A stretch of 64,000 bases of DNA from Actinoallomurus bryophytorum (GTDB lineage Bacteria; Actinomycetota; Actinomycetes; Streptosporangiales; Streptosporangiaceae): positions 4,154,001 to 4,218,000 of the forward strand of contig NZ_VFOZ01000001.1 of assembly GCF_006716425.1 (NCBI RefSeq), in the 5' to 3' direction. Numbering within the stretch: position 1 is the stretch's first letter; every line of letters starts with the position of its first letter. The position numbers and the translations under genes were made by a program. Of this stretch, positions 1 through 8,703 are shown one piece after another. The notes under the pieces are model-generated. The model was given only the letters and a program-made list of their open reading frames with translations, ran no database searches and was not told the DNA's origin.

Positions 1-444
1 GGCGAGCGCCTCCAGCGTGTCGCCCGTCGGCTCGACCAGCAGGCGGTCGCCGGGCAGTGCCCGCAGGGTGGACAGGTCGCCGGGCAGCAGGCGCTCCGAA
101 TGCGTGATCACCAGGACCGCGTCGGGCTGGGCCCGCATCTGCTCCGCGGCGGCGGACGCGCTGCGCACCACCTTCACCGGCGTGCCGTTCTGCCGGGTGA
201 TCTCGGCGAGTGCCCTGGCTCCCTGTTGCCCCGCCGAGTCGGGGTCGAGGTAGGCCGCCTGCTGACGGGGCTGCAGCGCGGCGAGCACCACGCCGACGAT
301 GGCGAGCGCGAGTATCGCGACCAGGATGCCCCGCGACCGGCGCCAGCGCCGCCGCGCGACGTGGCCCGCGCTGTCGGGCGCCGAGGTCTCCGATGCCGGG
401 GCCTCCGGTGCCGCGGTCCCGGCCTCCGGCGCCGCCGTACTCAC
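1..444 (-). CDS. DUF4350 domain protein, 3' end missing (window edge)
   Basis: About 148 codons are visible from a GTG start that overlaps the stop of the DUF4129 gene (GTGA). An Ala/Pro/Glu-rich N-terminus is followed by Arg-rich residues and one membrane helix near residues 37-57 (GILVAILALAIVGVVLAAL). The extracytoplasmic part then begins with 'YLDPDSAGQQGARALAEI' and later 'AVLVITHSERLLPGDL', which fits the start of the DUF4350 (GATase-like) domain. In actinomycetes such genes usually lead into a MoxR AAA ATPase and a DUF58 protein, so those are expected beyond the left edge (inference). Biochemical role unknown. Confidence 0.75.
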   Translation of the reverse strand, partial: MSTAAPEAGTAAPEAPASETSAPDSAGHVARRRWRRSRGILVAILALAIVGVVLAALQPRQQAAYLDPDSAGQQGARALAEITRQNGTPVKVVRSASAAAEQMRAQPDAVLVITHSERLLPGDLSTLRALPGDRLLVEPTGDTLEALA

Positions 445-1085
445 GCGGACTCCGTTGAGACGAGCGGTGCGGGGCGCGCCGAGCGCAGCCGCCGGTCGAG
501 TTCGGTGAGCCGCTGGTAGCCCTCTGCATCGCCGGTGCGGCCGCCGTACCAGACGTCGTCGAAGATCCGCACGCCCACGGTGAGCTCCTCGGCGAAGTCC
601 GGTAGTGCCTGGCCCGCCTCGCTCGCGAGTTCGTCGGCCGTACGGCCCGGACGCGGTTCGACGATGACCCGCTCCTCCAGGTCGCGGGCGATGGCGCGCA
701 GGCGTTCGCGGATGGCCTCGGGCCACTCGCCCGCGGCGGCATGGCGTTCGGCCGTGGCGCGGTGGTCCTTGGCGGTGGTGGGTCTGTCGTCCAGCAGGGC
801 GTCGCGTTCGGCGGCGTTGCTCCGCACGTTGCCGATCCGCCACCAGACCGCGGCGGCGATGAGGACCAGCAGCACCAGGAGGACGACCAGCGCCGTCCAG
901 CTCAGGCCACCGGACTGGTTGCCGGGCGAGTGATTGAGCAGCGAGGAGATCCAGTCGTTGATCTTGCGCAGGATCCGGTCGAGGAACGACGGCTCGTCGC
1001 GGTGGTAGATCTGCTTCTGCAGCTCGCGGCGGGCGAGTTCGCGCGCCTGGTCGCGGCCGACCGGCGGGGGAGCGTACTCGATCAT
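441..1085 (-). CDS. DUF4129 domain membrane protein
   Basis: 214 residues. The ATG is taken at 1085 because it overlaps the upstream stop by four bases (ATGA); an ATG three codons earlier also exists. A charged N-terminal segment ('ARRELQKQIYHRDEPSFLDR') is followed by one membrane helix at about 60-83 and a cytoplasmic or external C-terminal domain with 'RTADELASEAGQALPDF' and 'FDDVWYGGR', which are typical of DUF4129. The family co-occurs with MoxR/DUF58/DUF4350 genes and some members are fused to transglutaminase-like domains; function is not established. Middle gene of a tightly overlapping three-gene operon. Confidence 0.85.
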   Translation of the reverse strand: MIEYAPPPVGRDQARELARRELQKQIYHRDEPSFLDRILRKINDWISSLLNHSPGNQSGGLSWTALVVLLVLLVLIAAAVWWRIGNVRSNAAERDALLDDRPTTAKDHRATAERHAAAGEWPEAIRERLRAIARDLEERVIVEPRPGRTADELASEAGQALPDFAEELTVGVRIFDDVWYGGRTGDAEGYQRLTELDRRLRSARPAPLVSTESA

Positions 1086-2263
1086 CGGCTCCATCCCGGA
1101 GGCGGGTACTGGGGCGCGTACGGGGGCGCGTACGTCGGAGGCGTGCCCGGCGGCATCACCAGGGGACCGCGCGGCACCTTCGGCTGGGGGCCGGAGCCCG
1201 CGGCGGTGAGCGGCCCGGGAAGCCAGGCGGCGACCGGATCCTCTGGCGTGTCCATCTGGAGCTCGAGGTCGAACGCCTCGCGCCGCATGCGCCGATCGGC
1301 GTAGACCATCGCGATCACGCAGGCGTTGAACGGGTTGACCAGCGTGCCGGCGATGATGCGGCCGACCGTGCCCAGTGCCACCAGGCCGACGAGCCCCCAG
1401 CCGGAGGGGTTCGGGTCGATGTTCAGCACGATCCGCTGGGCGATGGCGAACGGCGTCGGCAGCACGAAGGTGCCGGCGAGCAGCGTGATCACCAAAGAGA
1501 GGAACAGGACGCCGAACGTGCGCCACCACCGGCCACGTACGACCTCCGCCGACCGGCGCAGCGAGGCGATCACTCCACGGCGCTCCAGGACGAGGATGGG
1601 CGGCGCGAGCGCGAACCACACGTAACCCGACACCATCAGCACCAGGGCCACGGGTACGCCGACGATCCAGGTGATCGCCTGCACGCCGTCGGGGGCGTCG
1701 CCCGCGACCGCCGCGATCATCGGCGCGAACGGGACCGCCACGGTGAGGAACACGATCACCATCACCAGGGTCGCGGCGCCGAGAAGACGTGACACGCGCG
1801 GCCGCGCGATGCGCCAGAGCCCGCCGAACGACGTCGGGCGGCCCAGCAGCGTACGGGCCATGACCGGGGCGAGCAGTCCGCTGAGCAGGAGCACGACGTA
1901 GGCCGTGAGCAGGCTGCCGATGCTGAACGTGATGAACGCCCCGCCCAGCGTCCGGGCGAGGGCGGCCGGTGTGACCTCGGTACGGGCCTGCCCGCCGAGG
2001 AGGAAGTACTGGGCGACCGTGACGATGATCTCGATGACGCTCGTCAGGATCGCCGACATGCCGAGAGTGGCACGCGGGTTGCGGCGGATGTAGGTGACGG
2101 CCCCGTCGAGGATCTCCGAGACCCCGAGCGGGCGGAGCGGGATCTCCATCTCCAGCTCGCCGTCGTCCGCCTTCGCCTGTGCCGGCTCGGCGGGCGAGGG
2201 CGCGATCTGATCGGACGAGGGCGTGCCGGAGCCCGGTACTGCCCAAGCGTGTGGGTCGGTCAC
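1082..2263 (-). CDS. Multi-pass membrane protein, GDPD-membrane-domain type
   Basis: Start chosen at GTG 2263: a GGGGA sequence lies seven bases upstream, whereas the in-frame TTG at 2269 would be almost on top of it. 393 residues: a soluble N-terminus, the motif 'MEIPLRPLGVSEILDGAVTY' typical of glycerophosphoryl-diester-phosphodiesterase membrane-domain proteins, about six hydrophobic segments between residues 65 and 340, and a Pro/Tyr-rich tail ('PPTYAPPYAPQYPPPGW'). No catalytic GDPD domain is present. First gene of the minus-strand operon with DUF4129 and DUF4350, divergent from mtnA. Function unknown; an envelope role is an inference from context. Confidence 0.8.
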   Translation of the reverse strand: MTDPHAWAVPGSGTPSSDQIAPSPAEPAQAKADDGELEMEIPLRPLGVSEILDGAVTYIRRNPRATLGMSAILTSVIEIIVTVAQYFLLGGQARTEVTPAALARTLGGAFITFSIGSLLTAYVVLLLSGLLAPVMARTLLGRPTSFGGLWRIARPRVSRLLGAATLVMVIVFLTVAVPFAPMIAAVAGDAPDGVQAITWIVGVPVALVLMVSGYVWFALAPPILVLERRGVIASLRRSAEVVRGRWWRTFGVLFLSLVITLLAGTFVLPTPFAIAQRIVLNIDPNPSGWGLVGLVALGTVGRIIAGTLVNPFNACVIAMVYADRRMRREAFDLELQMDTPEDPVAAWLPGPLTAAGSGPQPKVPRGPLVMPPGTPPTYAPPYAPQYPPPGWSR

Positions 2264-2329
2264 ACCCAACTCCCCGATACCTGCTCCCCGCCGCTGTTAC
2301 CCGGCTCATCCTGCCACGCGGGACGGCGC

Positions 2330-2345
2330 TCACGTGATCACGTGA
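2330..2345. promoter_or_regulatory. 16-bp perfect palindrome in the divergent mtnA promoter region
   Basis: TCACGTGATCACGTGA equals its own reverse complement. It lies in the 125-bp gap between the minus-strand membrane operon and mtnA, about 44 bases before the mtnA ATG, as expected for a dimeric repressor or activator site. The cognate factor is unknown. Confidence 0.5.
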
Positions 2346-2388
2346 CGGGACTCCCTGGCCCCAGCGTCGAATAGGGCAAAATCGGGGC

Positions 2389-3402
2389 ATGAAAGCGCTG
2401 CGCTGGCTCGACCCGCCTGAGGGGCCCGCGATCGCTCTGCTCGACCAGACCCGGCTGCCGGACGAGGAGGTCACACTCGTCTGCCGGGACGTCCCCTCCC
2501 TCGTGGCGGCGATCAGAAGCCTCGCCGTCCGCGGCGCGCCGTTGCTCGGGATCGCCGGCGGCTACGGCGTCGCTCTCGCCGCCGCACTCGGCACCGACGT
2601 CCAGGCAGCCGCCGAGGAGGTCATCCGGGCGCGGCCGACAGCGGTCAACCTCGGCTGGGGCGCGCGGCGGGTGCTGTCGGCGTACGCGGAGGGCCGGGAT
2701 CCGCTCGCGGAGGCCCACGCCATCGCCGCCGAGGAGGACGAGGCCAGTGGGCGGATGGGCGAGTACGGGCTGACGCTCGTGCCGGACGGCGCCCGCGTCC
2801 TGACCCACTGCAACACCGGGGCCCTGGCCGCGGGGGGTCATGGCACCGCGTTCGCGCTGGTCGTGGCCGCTCACCGGGCAGGTCGCCTGAAGCACCTGTG
2901 GGTGGATGAGACCCGTCCGCTCCTCCAGGGCGCGCGGCTCACGGCGTACGAGGCGCGGCGCCACGGCATCCCGTACGCGGTGCTGCCGGACAACGCGGCA
3001 GGCAGTCTCTTCGCGGCGGGCGAGGTCGACCTGGTGGTCGTCGGCGCCGACCGCATCGCCCGTGATCACAGCGTCGCGAACAAGATCGGTACCTATCCCC
3101 TGGCGGTGCTGGCCCACCATCACGGAGTGCCGTTCGTCGTGGTCGCACCGACCAGCACGTTTGATCCGGACGCCCGGACGGGAGGTGACATTCCGATCGA
3201 GCGGCGGGACCCGGCGGAAGTGACTTTCATCGGCGGCCGGCGGGTGGTCCCGGAGGAGAGCCCGGCCTACAATCCTGCGTTCGACGTGACGCCCGGACAT
3301 CTGGTAACAGCGATCGTCACCGAGCAAGGGGTCATTACACGGGCGAACGGGGGTAACCTTGGCCTGCTTGGGGGGACCGCCTCTGACAACGCCGGACAAT
3401 GA
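2389..3402 (+). CDS. mtnA: S-methyl-5-thioribose-1-phosphate isomerase
   Basis: 337 residues, full length. Converts 5-methylthioribose-1-phosphate to 5-methylthioribulose-1-phosphate in the methionine salvage pathway. The N-terminal 'AVRGAPLLGIAGGYG' substrate-binding region, catalytic Cys141 in 'THCNTGALAAGGHGTA', the 'VDETRPLLQGARLTAYE' segment and catalytic Asp221 in 'VVGADRIARDHSVANKIG' are all present; related eIF2B subunits lack the Cys/Asp pair, so the enzyme assignment is firm. Only six bases separate it from mtrA, an adjacency also known in Streptomyces, so the genes are probably co-transcribed. No other methionine-salvage gene is visible. Confidence 0.95.
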   Translation: MKALRWLDPPEGPAIALLDQTRLPDEEVTLVCRDVPSLVAAIRSLAVRGAPLLGIAGGYGVALAAALGTDVQAAAEEVIRARPTAVNLGWGARRVLSAYAEGRDPLAEAHAIAAEEDEASGRMGEYGLTLVPDGARVLTHCNTGALAAGGHGTAFALVVAAHRAGRLKHLWVDETRPLLQGARLTAYEARRHGIPYAVLPDNAAGSLFAAGEVDLVVVGADRIARDHSVANKIGTYPLAVLAHHHGVPFVVVAPTSTFDPDARTGGDIPIERRDPAEVTFIGGRRVVPEESPAYNPAFDVTPGHLVTAIVTEQGVITRANGGNLGLLGGTASDNAGQ

Positions 3403-3408
3403 GGGTAC

Positions 3409-4086
3409 ATGAAAGGACGCGTGCTGGTCGTCGATGACGACCTCGCTTTGGCTGAGATGCTGGGCATCGTGCTCCGGGGAGAGGGTTTCGAACCGTCGTT
3501 CGTGCATGACGGTGACAAGGCACTCGAGGCATTCAGGGAGACGCGCCCGGATCTCGTGCTGCTCGACCTGATGCTGCCCGGCATCGACGGCATCGACGTG
3601 TGCCGTCAGATCCGGGCCGAAACCGGTGTGCCGATCGTGATGCTCACAGCCAAGAGCGACACGGTCGACGTGGTTCTCGGTCTCGAATCGGGCGCGGACG
3701 ACTACATCGTCAAGCCCTTCAAGCCCAAGGAGCTCGTGGCGCGCGTCCGCGCACGGCTTCGCCGCACCGACGACCCGACACCGGAGCTGCTGCAGATCGG
3801 CGACATCGCGATCGACGTGGCCGGTCACTCGGTCAAGCGAGGCGACCGGCACATTCCGCTCACTCCTCTGGAGTTCGACCTCCTCGTGGCGCTGGCACGC
3901 AAGCCGCGCCAGGTCTTCACCCGCGAGGTCCTGCTCGAGCAGGTCTGGGGCTACCGTCACGCCGCCGACACGCGGCTGGTCAACGTGCACGTCCAGCGGC
4001 TACGAGCAAAGATCGAAAAGGATCCTGAGCACCCGGAGATCGTCGTCACGGTACGCGGCGTCGGGTACAAGGCGGGCCCGGCCTAG
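3409..4086 (+). CDS. mtrA: OmpR-family response regulator MtrA
   Basis: 225 residues. N-terminal receiver domain with 'LVVDDD' acidic pocket, phosphoacceptor Asp53 in 'LLDLMLPG' and the Lys of 'VKPF'; C-terminal winged helix (from about 130) with 'LTPLEFDLLVALAR' and 'VWGYRHAADTRLVNVHVQRL'. Partner of the MtrB kinase next door, together controlling cell-wall, division and osmotic-stress genes in actinobacteria. ATG preceded by GAGGG. Gene order mtrA-mtrB-lpqB is the conserved actinobacterial arrangement. Confidence 0.97.
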   Translation: MKGRVLVVDDDLALAEMLGIVLRGEGFEPSFVHDGDKALEAFRETRPDLVLLDLMLPGIDGIDVCRQIRAETGVPIVMLTAKSDTVDVVLGLESGADDYIVKPFKPKELVARVRARLRRTDDPTPELLQIGDIAIDVAGHSVKRGDRHIPLTPLEFDLLVALARKPRQVFTREVLLEQVWGYRHAADTRLVNVHVQRLRAKIEKDPEHPEIVVTVRGVGYKAGPA

Positions 4087-4099
4087 CGCCCGGCCCCGT

Positions 4100-5758
4100 G
4101 TGCCCCCGGCCATGACCGTGCGGATCCCCTTGAAGGCGACGGCTCAGCGAGGCCTGCGTGTGGTTCGCCGCATGGCCCGGGCCGGCCTCGGCACGGCCAA
4201 GACCAGCTGGCGCCGCTCGATCCGCGTACGCGTGGTCACGACGACGCTGGTCATATCCGGCGTCGTCGTGGTCGTGCTGGGCGTCTTCCTGATGCAGCAG
4301 ATCACCAACGCCCTGCTGGAGGCCAAAGAACGCGCCGCGCTGCTCCAGCTCGACGATGGCGTCGGCGTGGCCCAGGGCCGGCTGGCCATCGGGCCGACCG
4401 ACCAGGAGACCACCAACGGCAAGCTCAACGACGTGGTGACCACGCTGGCCCGGCGCAGCGGGCCGGCAGGCCTGTACGAGGTCATCATCATCGACGAGAA
4501 CGACCCGGGGATCGCCGGGTTCAGCAGCAACGGCATCAAGCTGGACAGCGTGCCGCCCCGGCTGTCCGAACAGGTCCAGCGCTCGCTCGCCAGCACGCCG
4601 TACCGCACGTACGGGAGCCTGTCCTATGACGACGGCACCTCGGCGGCCGGCCTGATCGTCGGCACCAAGGTCAACGGCTACCAGCTCTACTACCTGTTCC
4701 CGCTGAGCCAGGAGAAGCAGAGCCTGACGGTCGTCCAGCGGACGCTGTTCGGCGTCGGGGCCGCGCTCGTACTCCTGCTCGCCGCGATCGCCTCCCTCGT
4801 CACCCGCCAGGTGGTCATCCCGGTACGCCTCGCGGCCCAGTCCGCCGAGCGCCTGGCCGCCGGCCGGCTCGAAGAACGCATGAAGGTACGCGGCGAGGAC
4901 GACCTGGCCCGGCTCGCCACGTCGTTCAACGACATGGCCGCCAACCTCCAGGAGAAGATCGTCCAGCTGGAGGAGCTGTCGAAGGTCCAGCGCCAGTTCG
5001 TCTCGGACGTCTCACACGAGCTGCGCACGCCCCTGACCACGATCCGCATCGCCGCCGACGTTCTCTACGAGGCACGCGAGGACTTCGATCCCTTGGCGTC
5101 CCGGTCGGCGGAGCTGCTGCAGAGCCAGCTCGAACGCTTCGAGGGCCTGCTGGCCGACCTGCTGGAGATCAGCCGGTACGACGCCGGCGCGGCCACGCTC
5201 GACGCCGACTCGATCGACGTACGTGAGCTGGTCCTGCGCGCCGTAGGCGACACCGAGGACCTGGCCGAGCGCAAGGGCAGCAAGATCGTGCAACAGCTCC
5301 CGGCCGAGGCGACCATGGCCGAGGTCGACCGCCGCCGGGTCGAACGCATCCTGCGCAACCTCCTTGTCAACGCCGTCGAGCACGGCGAGGGCAAGGACAT
5401 CGTGGTCAGCGTGGCGGCCGACCGCGACGCCGTGGCCGTCGCCGTACGCGACCACGGCTGCGGCCTGCGCCCGGGCGAGGCGCACATGGTCTTCGACCGC
5501 TTCTGGCGCGCCGACCCCGCCCGCGCCCGCACGACGGGCGGCACGGGCCTGGGACTGTCGATCTCCAAGGAGGACGCCCGGCTGCACGGCGGCTGGCTAC
5601 AGGCATGGGGCGAGCCGGACCAGGGCTCGCAGTTCCGGCTGTCACTGCCCAGGGTGGCGGGCGCCGAGCTGCGCGGCTCGCCGCTGCCGCTGGTGCCGCC
5701 GGAGGTGGAGCTGAGGCGGGCGCCGTACGCCGAGCTCAAGCTGGAGGCCGACGCATGA
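4100..5758 (+). CDS. mtrB: Sensor histidine kinase MtrB
   Basis: 552 residues from GTG 4100; an in-frame ATG four codons later is an alternative. Two membrane helices (about 45-70 and 210-235) bracket an extracytoplasmic domain; then HAMP, a HisKA domain with the phosphorylatable His in 'FVSDVSHELRTPLTTIR', and a HATPase_c domain with the N box 'RILRNLLVNAVEHG' and glycine boxes 'DHGCGL' and 'GGTGLGLSI'. Kinase for MtrA. The stop overlaps the lpqB start (ATGA), indicating translational coupling; LpqB is known to interact with the MtrB external domain. Confidence 0.97.
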   Translation: MPPAMTVRIPLKATAQRGLRVVRRMARAGLGTAKTSWRRSIRVRVVTTTLVISGVVVVVLGVFLMQQITNALLEAKERAALLQLDDGVGVAQGRLAIGPTDQETTNGKLNDVVTTLARRSGPAGLYEVIIIDENDPGIAGFSSNGIKLDSVPPRLSEQVQRSLASTPYRTYGSLSYDDGTSAAGLIVGTKVNGYQLYYLFPLSQEKQSLTVVQRTLFGVGAALVLLLAAIASLVTRQVVIPVRLAAQSAERLAAGRLEERMKVRGEDDLARLATSFNDMAANLQEKIVQLEELSKVQRQFVSDVSHELRTPLTTIRIAADVLYEAREDFDPLASRSAELLQSQLERFEGLLADLLEISRYDAGAATLDADSIDVRELVLRAVGDTEDLAERKGSKIVQQLPAEATMAEVDRRRVERILRNLLVNAVEHGEGKDIVVSVAADRDAVAVAVRDHGCGLRPGEAHMVFDRFWRADPARARTTGGTGLGLSISKEDARLHGGWLQAWGEPDQGSQFRLSLPRVAGAELRGSPLPLVPPEVELRRAPYAELKLEADA

Positions 5759-7500
5759 GGTCCCTTCACCGGCCTGTCTTCGCCGGTGCTCTCGGGGCCG
5801 TGCTGCTGGCGGGCTGCGCGAGCGTTCCGTCCGGCAGCCAGGTGGTCGGGGGCCGCGTGACCGGCCACCAGCAGCCGATCGACGACCCGTACGTCCGTGT
5901 CATTCCGGTCGGCCCCGGCCGCGACTGGGACCCCGGGACGATGGTCACGGCGTTCCAGGCGGCCTCGGGGAGCTTCGACGGCCCGAACGGCGAGCACCAG
6001 GTCGCACGGGAGTACCTCGCGTGCGGCGGCTGCTGGCGGCCGGGCGTGAACACGGTCGTCTACGACAGCGTCGAGCAGTCGGCGGTCCAGCGCGACGGCG
6101 ACCGGGCGACGGTGACCGACAAGGTCGTCCAACTGGGCCGCATCGGCACGGACGGCCAGTACATCGCCGATCCCCACAACTTCGATCAGACCTACCAGTT
6201 GCGCCAGGACGCCCAGAAACAGTGGCGGATCACCGACCTTCCGCAAGAACTCCTCCTCAGCAGGAACGACGTCAACCGCGCCTTCCGCACGCTGAACCTG
6301 TACTTCTTCGCGCCGGAAACGCCGGTCCTGGTGCCGAACCCGGTGTTCATCCCGCTCGTCAACCGCAACTGGCTGTCGGAGCAGCTCGTGAAGCAGCTGC
6401 TCGGGGGGCCGACGTCGTGGCTGCGGGGTGCCGCCGTCCGTACCGGCTTCCCGTCGGGCACCCAGCTGAGGCGGCTGGACATCACCGGTGGTGTGGCCAC
6501 GGTCGACCTGAGCCGGCAGGCCCGTGCCGGCAATCTGCGCAACATGTCCATCCAGCTCATGTGGACCCTGCGCCAACTGCGCGAGGTCGACCAGCTGAAG
6601 CTGGAGATCGACGGCAAGGCGATACGCGTGCCGGGCCTGAACAGCACGGTCCAGTCTTCGGGCGCGTGGAGCAGCTTCGATCCCAACGGCACGAGCGAAC
6701 TGCCGCGCAGCTACGTGCGTACGGCGGATGGGCGGCTCGCGAGGCTCGACACGGTTCCGCAGCCGCAGGTGCTGCTGCCGAAGCTGCGGGTGTCACATCC
6801 GGCGGTCTCCTACGACGCGCGCCAGGTGGCGGCCCTCAACACGTCGGGCGGCACGGTGACGGTGACGGACCTGAGCGACGGCACGTCCCGCGCGGTACTG
6901 AAAGCCAAGCTCAAGGACGGCCGGTTCAGCACGCCATCGTGGGATACGCGCGGCAATGTCTGGGCGGTCGAGTCGAACTCCAAGGAATCCAGGCTATGGG
7001 AGATCGCCGGCGGCACGAAGAAGGTGTCGATCGACAACTGGACCCTAGCGCCGCACCCGGTGAAGGCCCTGCGCATCTCCCGAGACGGCACCCGAGCCGC
7101 CGCGATCGTGCAGATGGGCAAGGTGGCAGAGGTCCAACTGGGACGCGTCGACCGAGCCCCGTCCGGCGGCCTGCAGGCGGAGGGCTTCATCGCGATCAGC
7201 TCCGAGGAGGGCGCGATCGACCTGGCGTGGCGCGACGCGGACCACCTGGCCGTCGTAGGCGTGACACCGGGCAACCCGTCGCCCGTGCTGTACGACGTGC
7301 CGGTCAGCGGCGCCGCCATCCAGCCCTTGGTGGGCCCGGGCGGAGACATGAAGGCCGTCGCGGCCTACCCGGGCGCGCCGCTCTTGGTCACGCAGCACGT
7401 CTCGAACCCTCAGTCTTCGGACAACGTCTGCCGCTTGAGCGACAAGTACGACGAGTGGAAGTGCTTCTACCGCACCTCTGACCCGGCCTATCCCGGCTGA
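5755..7500 (+). CDS. lpqB: Lipoprotein LpqB, MtrAB accessory protein
   Basis: 581 residues from the ATG overlapping the mtrB stop. Signal peptide with lipobox 'LLAGC' (Cys near residue 20), then an N-terminal region, a GerMN domain at about 195-300 ('NWLSEQLVKQLLGGPT', 'LDITGGVATVDLSRQA') and a C-terminal beta-propeller-like half (about 330-580). In Mycobacterium and Streptomyces LpqB modulates MtrAB signalling and envelope integrity. Full length; third gene of the operon. A repeat-rich, gene-free stretch follows and no clear terminator hairpin was identified directly downstream. Confidence 0.95.
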   Translation: MRSLHRPVFAGALGAVLLAGCASVPSGSQVVGGRVTGHQQPIDDPYVRVIPVGPGRDWDPGTMVTAFQAASGSFDGPNGEHQVAREYLACGGCWRPGVNTVVYDSVEQSAVQRDGDRATVTDKVVQLGRIGTDGQYIADPHNFDQTYQLRQDAQKQWRITDLPQELLLSRNDVNRAFRTLNLYFFAPETPVLVPNPVFIPLVNRNWLSEQLVKQLLGGPTSWLRGAAVRTGFPSGTQLRRLDITGGVATVDLSRQARAGNLRNMSIQLMWTLRQLREVDQLKLEIDGKAIRVPGLNSTVQSSGAWSSFDPNGTSELPRSYVRTADGRLARLDTVPQPQVLLPKLRVSHPAVSYDARQVAALNTSGGTVTVTDLSDGTSRAVLKAKLKDGRFSTPSWDTRGNVWAVESNSKESRLWEIAGGTKKVSIDNWTLAPHPVKALRISRDGTRAAAIVQMGKVAEVQLGRVDRAPSGGLQAEGFIAISSEEGAIDLAWRDADHLAVVGVTPGNPSPVLYDVPVSGAAIQPLVGPGGDMKAVAAYPGAPLLVTQHVSNPQSSDNVCRLSDKYDEWKCFYRTSDPAYPG

Positions 7501-7703
7501 GCACGAAGCGCGCGTCACCGCTGACCGACGTCAGCACGACGCCGGCCGTGACCTCGACCAGCACCAGCATGGCGAAGCCGTCGATCCGGCGTCCGTCCTC
7601 GCCGAGCGGCCGAGCGCGCAGATCACCGGCCGCTCGCAGGTTGAGCGGGGGTGGCGTCTGCCGAGGCCGTCCTGACGCTCCCGCCGCGGCTGACGATAAG
7701 CCC

Positions 7704-7815
7704 GCACTGAGCTGCCCGCGACCCGCGTGCACTGAGCTGCCTCGCGACCCGCGTGCATTGAGCTGCCCCGCGCCCGCATGTGCTGAGCTGCTCGCGACCC
7801 GCATGTGCTGAGCTC
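7704..7815. repeat. Tandem repeat, 23-26-bp unit, 4.5 copies
   Basis: Units of the form GTGCACTGAGCTGCC plus TCGCGACCCGC occur at 7704, 7727, 7753 and 7778, with a partial fifth at 7803. Part of the 7501-8703 gap between lpqB and comF, in which I find no convincing gene on either strand; the short reading frames there are Arg/Ala/Pro-rich by-products of the repeats. Confidence 0.85.
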
Positions 7816-7841
7816 AACCGGAGCCGCCCTTCGCAGAGCTC

Positions 7842-7901
7842 GACCGCGACCGCCTGCGCAGGACCGCGACCGCCTGCGCAGGACCGCGACCGCTTGCGCA
7901 G
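7842..7901. repeat. Tandem repeat, 20-bp unit, 3 copies
   Basis: GACCGCGACCGCCTGCGCAG repeats head to tail at 7842, 7862 and 7882; only the third copy differs, by one base. Because the copies are nearly identical, the expansion is recent compared with its diverged neighbours. Confidence 0.9.
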
Positions 7902-8057
7902 AACTAGACCGGAGCCGCCCTTCGCCGGGGCCGGTGCCGGATCGAGGCGCGCTTAGGCCAGGCTGCCCGAGGCAGCAGGCCCACGGCTGAGCCCGTGCGT
8001 GAGCCGAGCCACGAGTGAGCCGAGCCCCCACGAGTGAGCTTCCCTGCGGTTAGCGCA

Positions 8058-8337
8058 GGCTGTTCAGGCCGCGCTGAGGTGGACGGGGTCGCTTTTCGCC
8101 GGGGCCGGTGCCGGATCGAGGCGCGCTTGGGGCGGGCCGCCCGAGGTTGACCGAGACGGCAGGCTGACGGCCGAGCCCGCGAATGGGCGGAGCCCGCGCG
8201 TGAGCCGAGCCCGTCTATTAGTGGAGCCCGTGCATGAGTGGAGCCCGCGCGTGGGCTGTCACGCGGTCGGCCCGGGCTGTTCAGGCCGCGCTGAGGTGGA
8301 CGGGGTCGCTTTTCGCCGGGGCCGATGCCGGATCTAG
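8058..8337. repeat. Duplicated ~64-bp element, 217 bp apart, with partial relatives
   Basis: The segment beginning GGCTGTTCAGGCCGCGCTGA and ending near GGATCGAG or GGATCTAG occurs at 8058-8120 and again at 8274-8337 with very few differences. Its right half (TTCGCCGGGGCCGGTGCCGG) also appears at about 7919, and its left half, diverged, at about 8553. The lpqB-comF gap is therefore a nested array of roughly 180-280-bp higher-order units with shorter tandem arrays inside. No gene found. Confidence 0.8.
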
Positions 8338-8389
8338 ACGCACCTGGATCCGGCTGTCTCAGGCTGACCGAGACGGCAGGCTCACGGCC

Positions 8390-8474
8390 GAGCCCTGGGC
8401 GTCAGCCGAGCCCGGGCGTCAGCCGGGCTCGGGCGTCAGCCGGGCTCGGGCGTCAGCCGGGCTCGCGTATGAGC
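8390..8474. repeat. Tandem repeat, 17-18-bp unit, 4-5 copies
   Basis: GGGCTCGGGCGTCAGCC-type units start at 8390, 8408, 8425 and 8442, with a degenerate fifth at 8459. Same intergenic array as the neighbouring repeats. Confidence 0.85.
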
Positions 8475-8482
8475 CGAGCTCG

Positions 8483-8542
8483 CCGTGAGCTATCCCGCCG
8501 TGACCTATCCGGCCGTGAGCTATCCCGCCGTGAGCTGCCCCG
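8483..8542. repeat. Tandem repeat, 15-bp unit, 4 copies
   Basis: CCGTGAGCTATCCCG repeats at 8483, 8498, 8513 and 8528 with one to three changes per copy. The 15-bp period keeps a frame open (Tyr-Pro-Ala-Val-Ser repeats), but there is no ribosome binding site and the frame does not extend into a recognisable protein. Confidence 0.85.
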
Positions 8543-8703
8543 TCGCCGGCCCAGGCTGTGCAGGCCGCGCTCAGGTGAACCCGTGCTCCGCCCCATCGCT
8601 AGCCTTGCGACCGGTCACAGGCTGCCGCAGGCCGTCCCAGTGCGGACTCAGGCTGACCGGGCCGGTCCAAGGCCGTACTGCCGGAGGCGTTCGGTTCGAT
8701 TTT

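Noticed and set aside
1086-2474. N-terminal extension of the DUF4129 frame back to 2474
   Set aside because: It is the Arg/Pro/His-rich shadow of the membrane-protein gene; the true start is the ATGA overlap at 1085.
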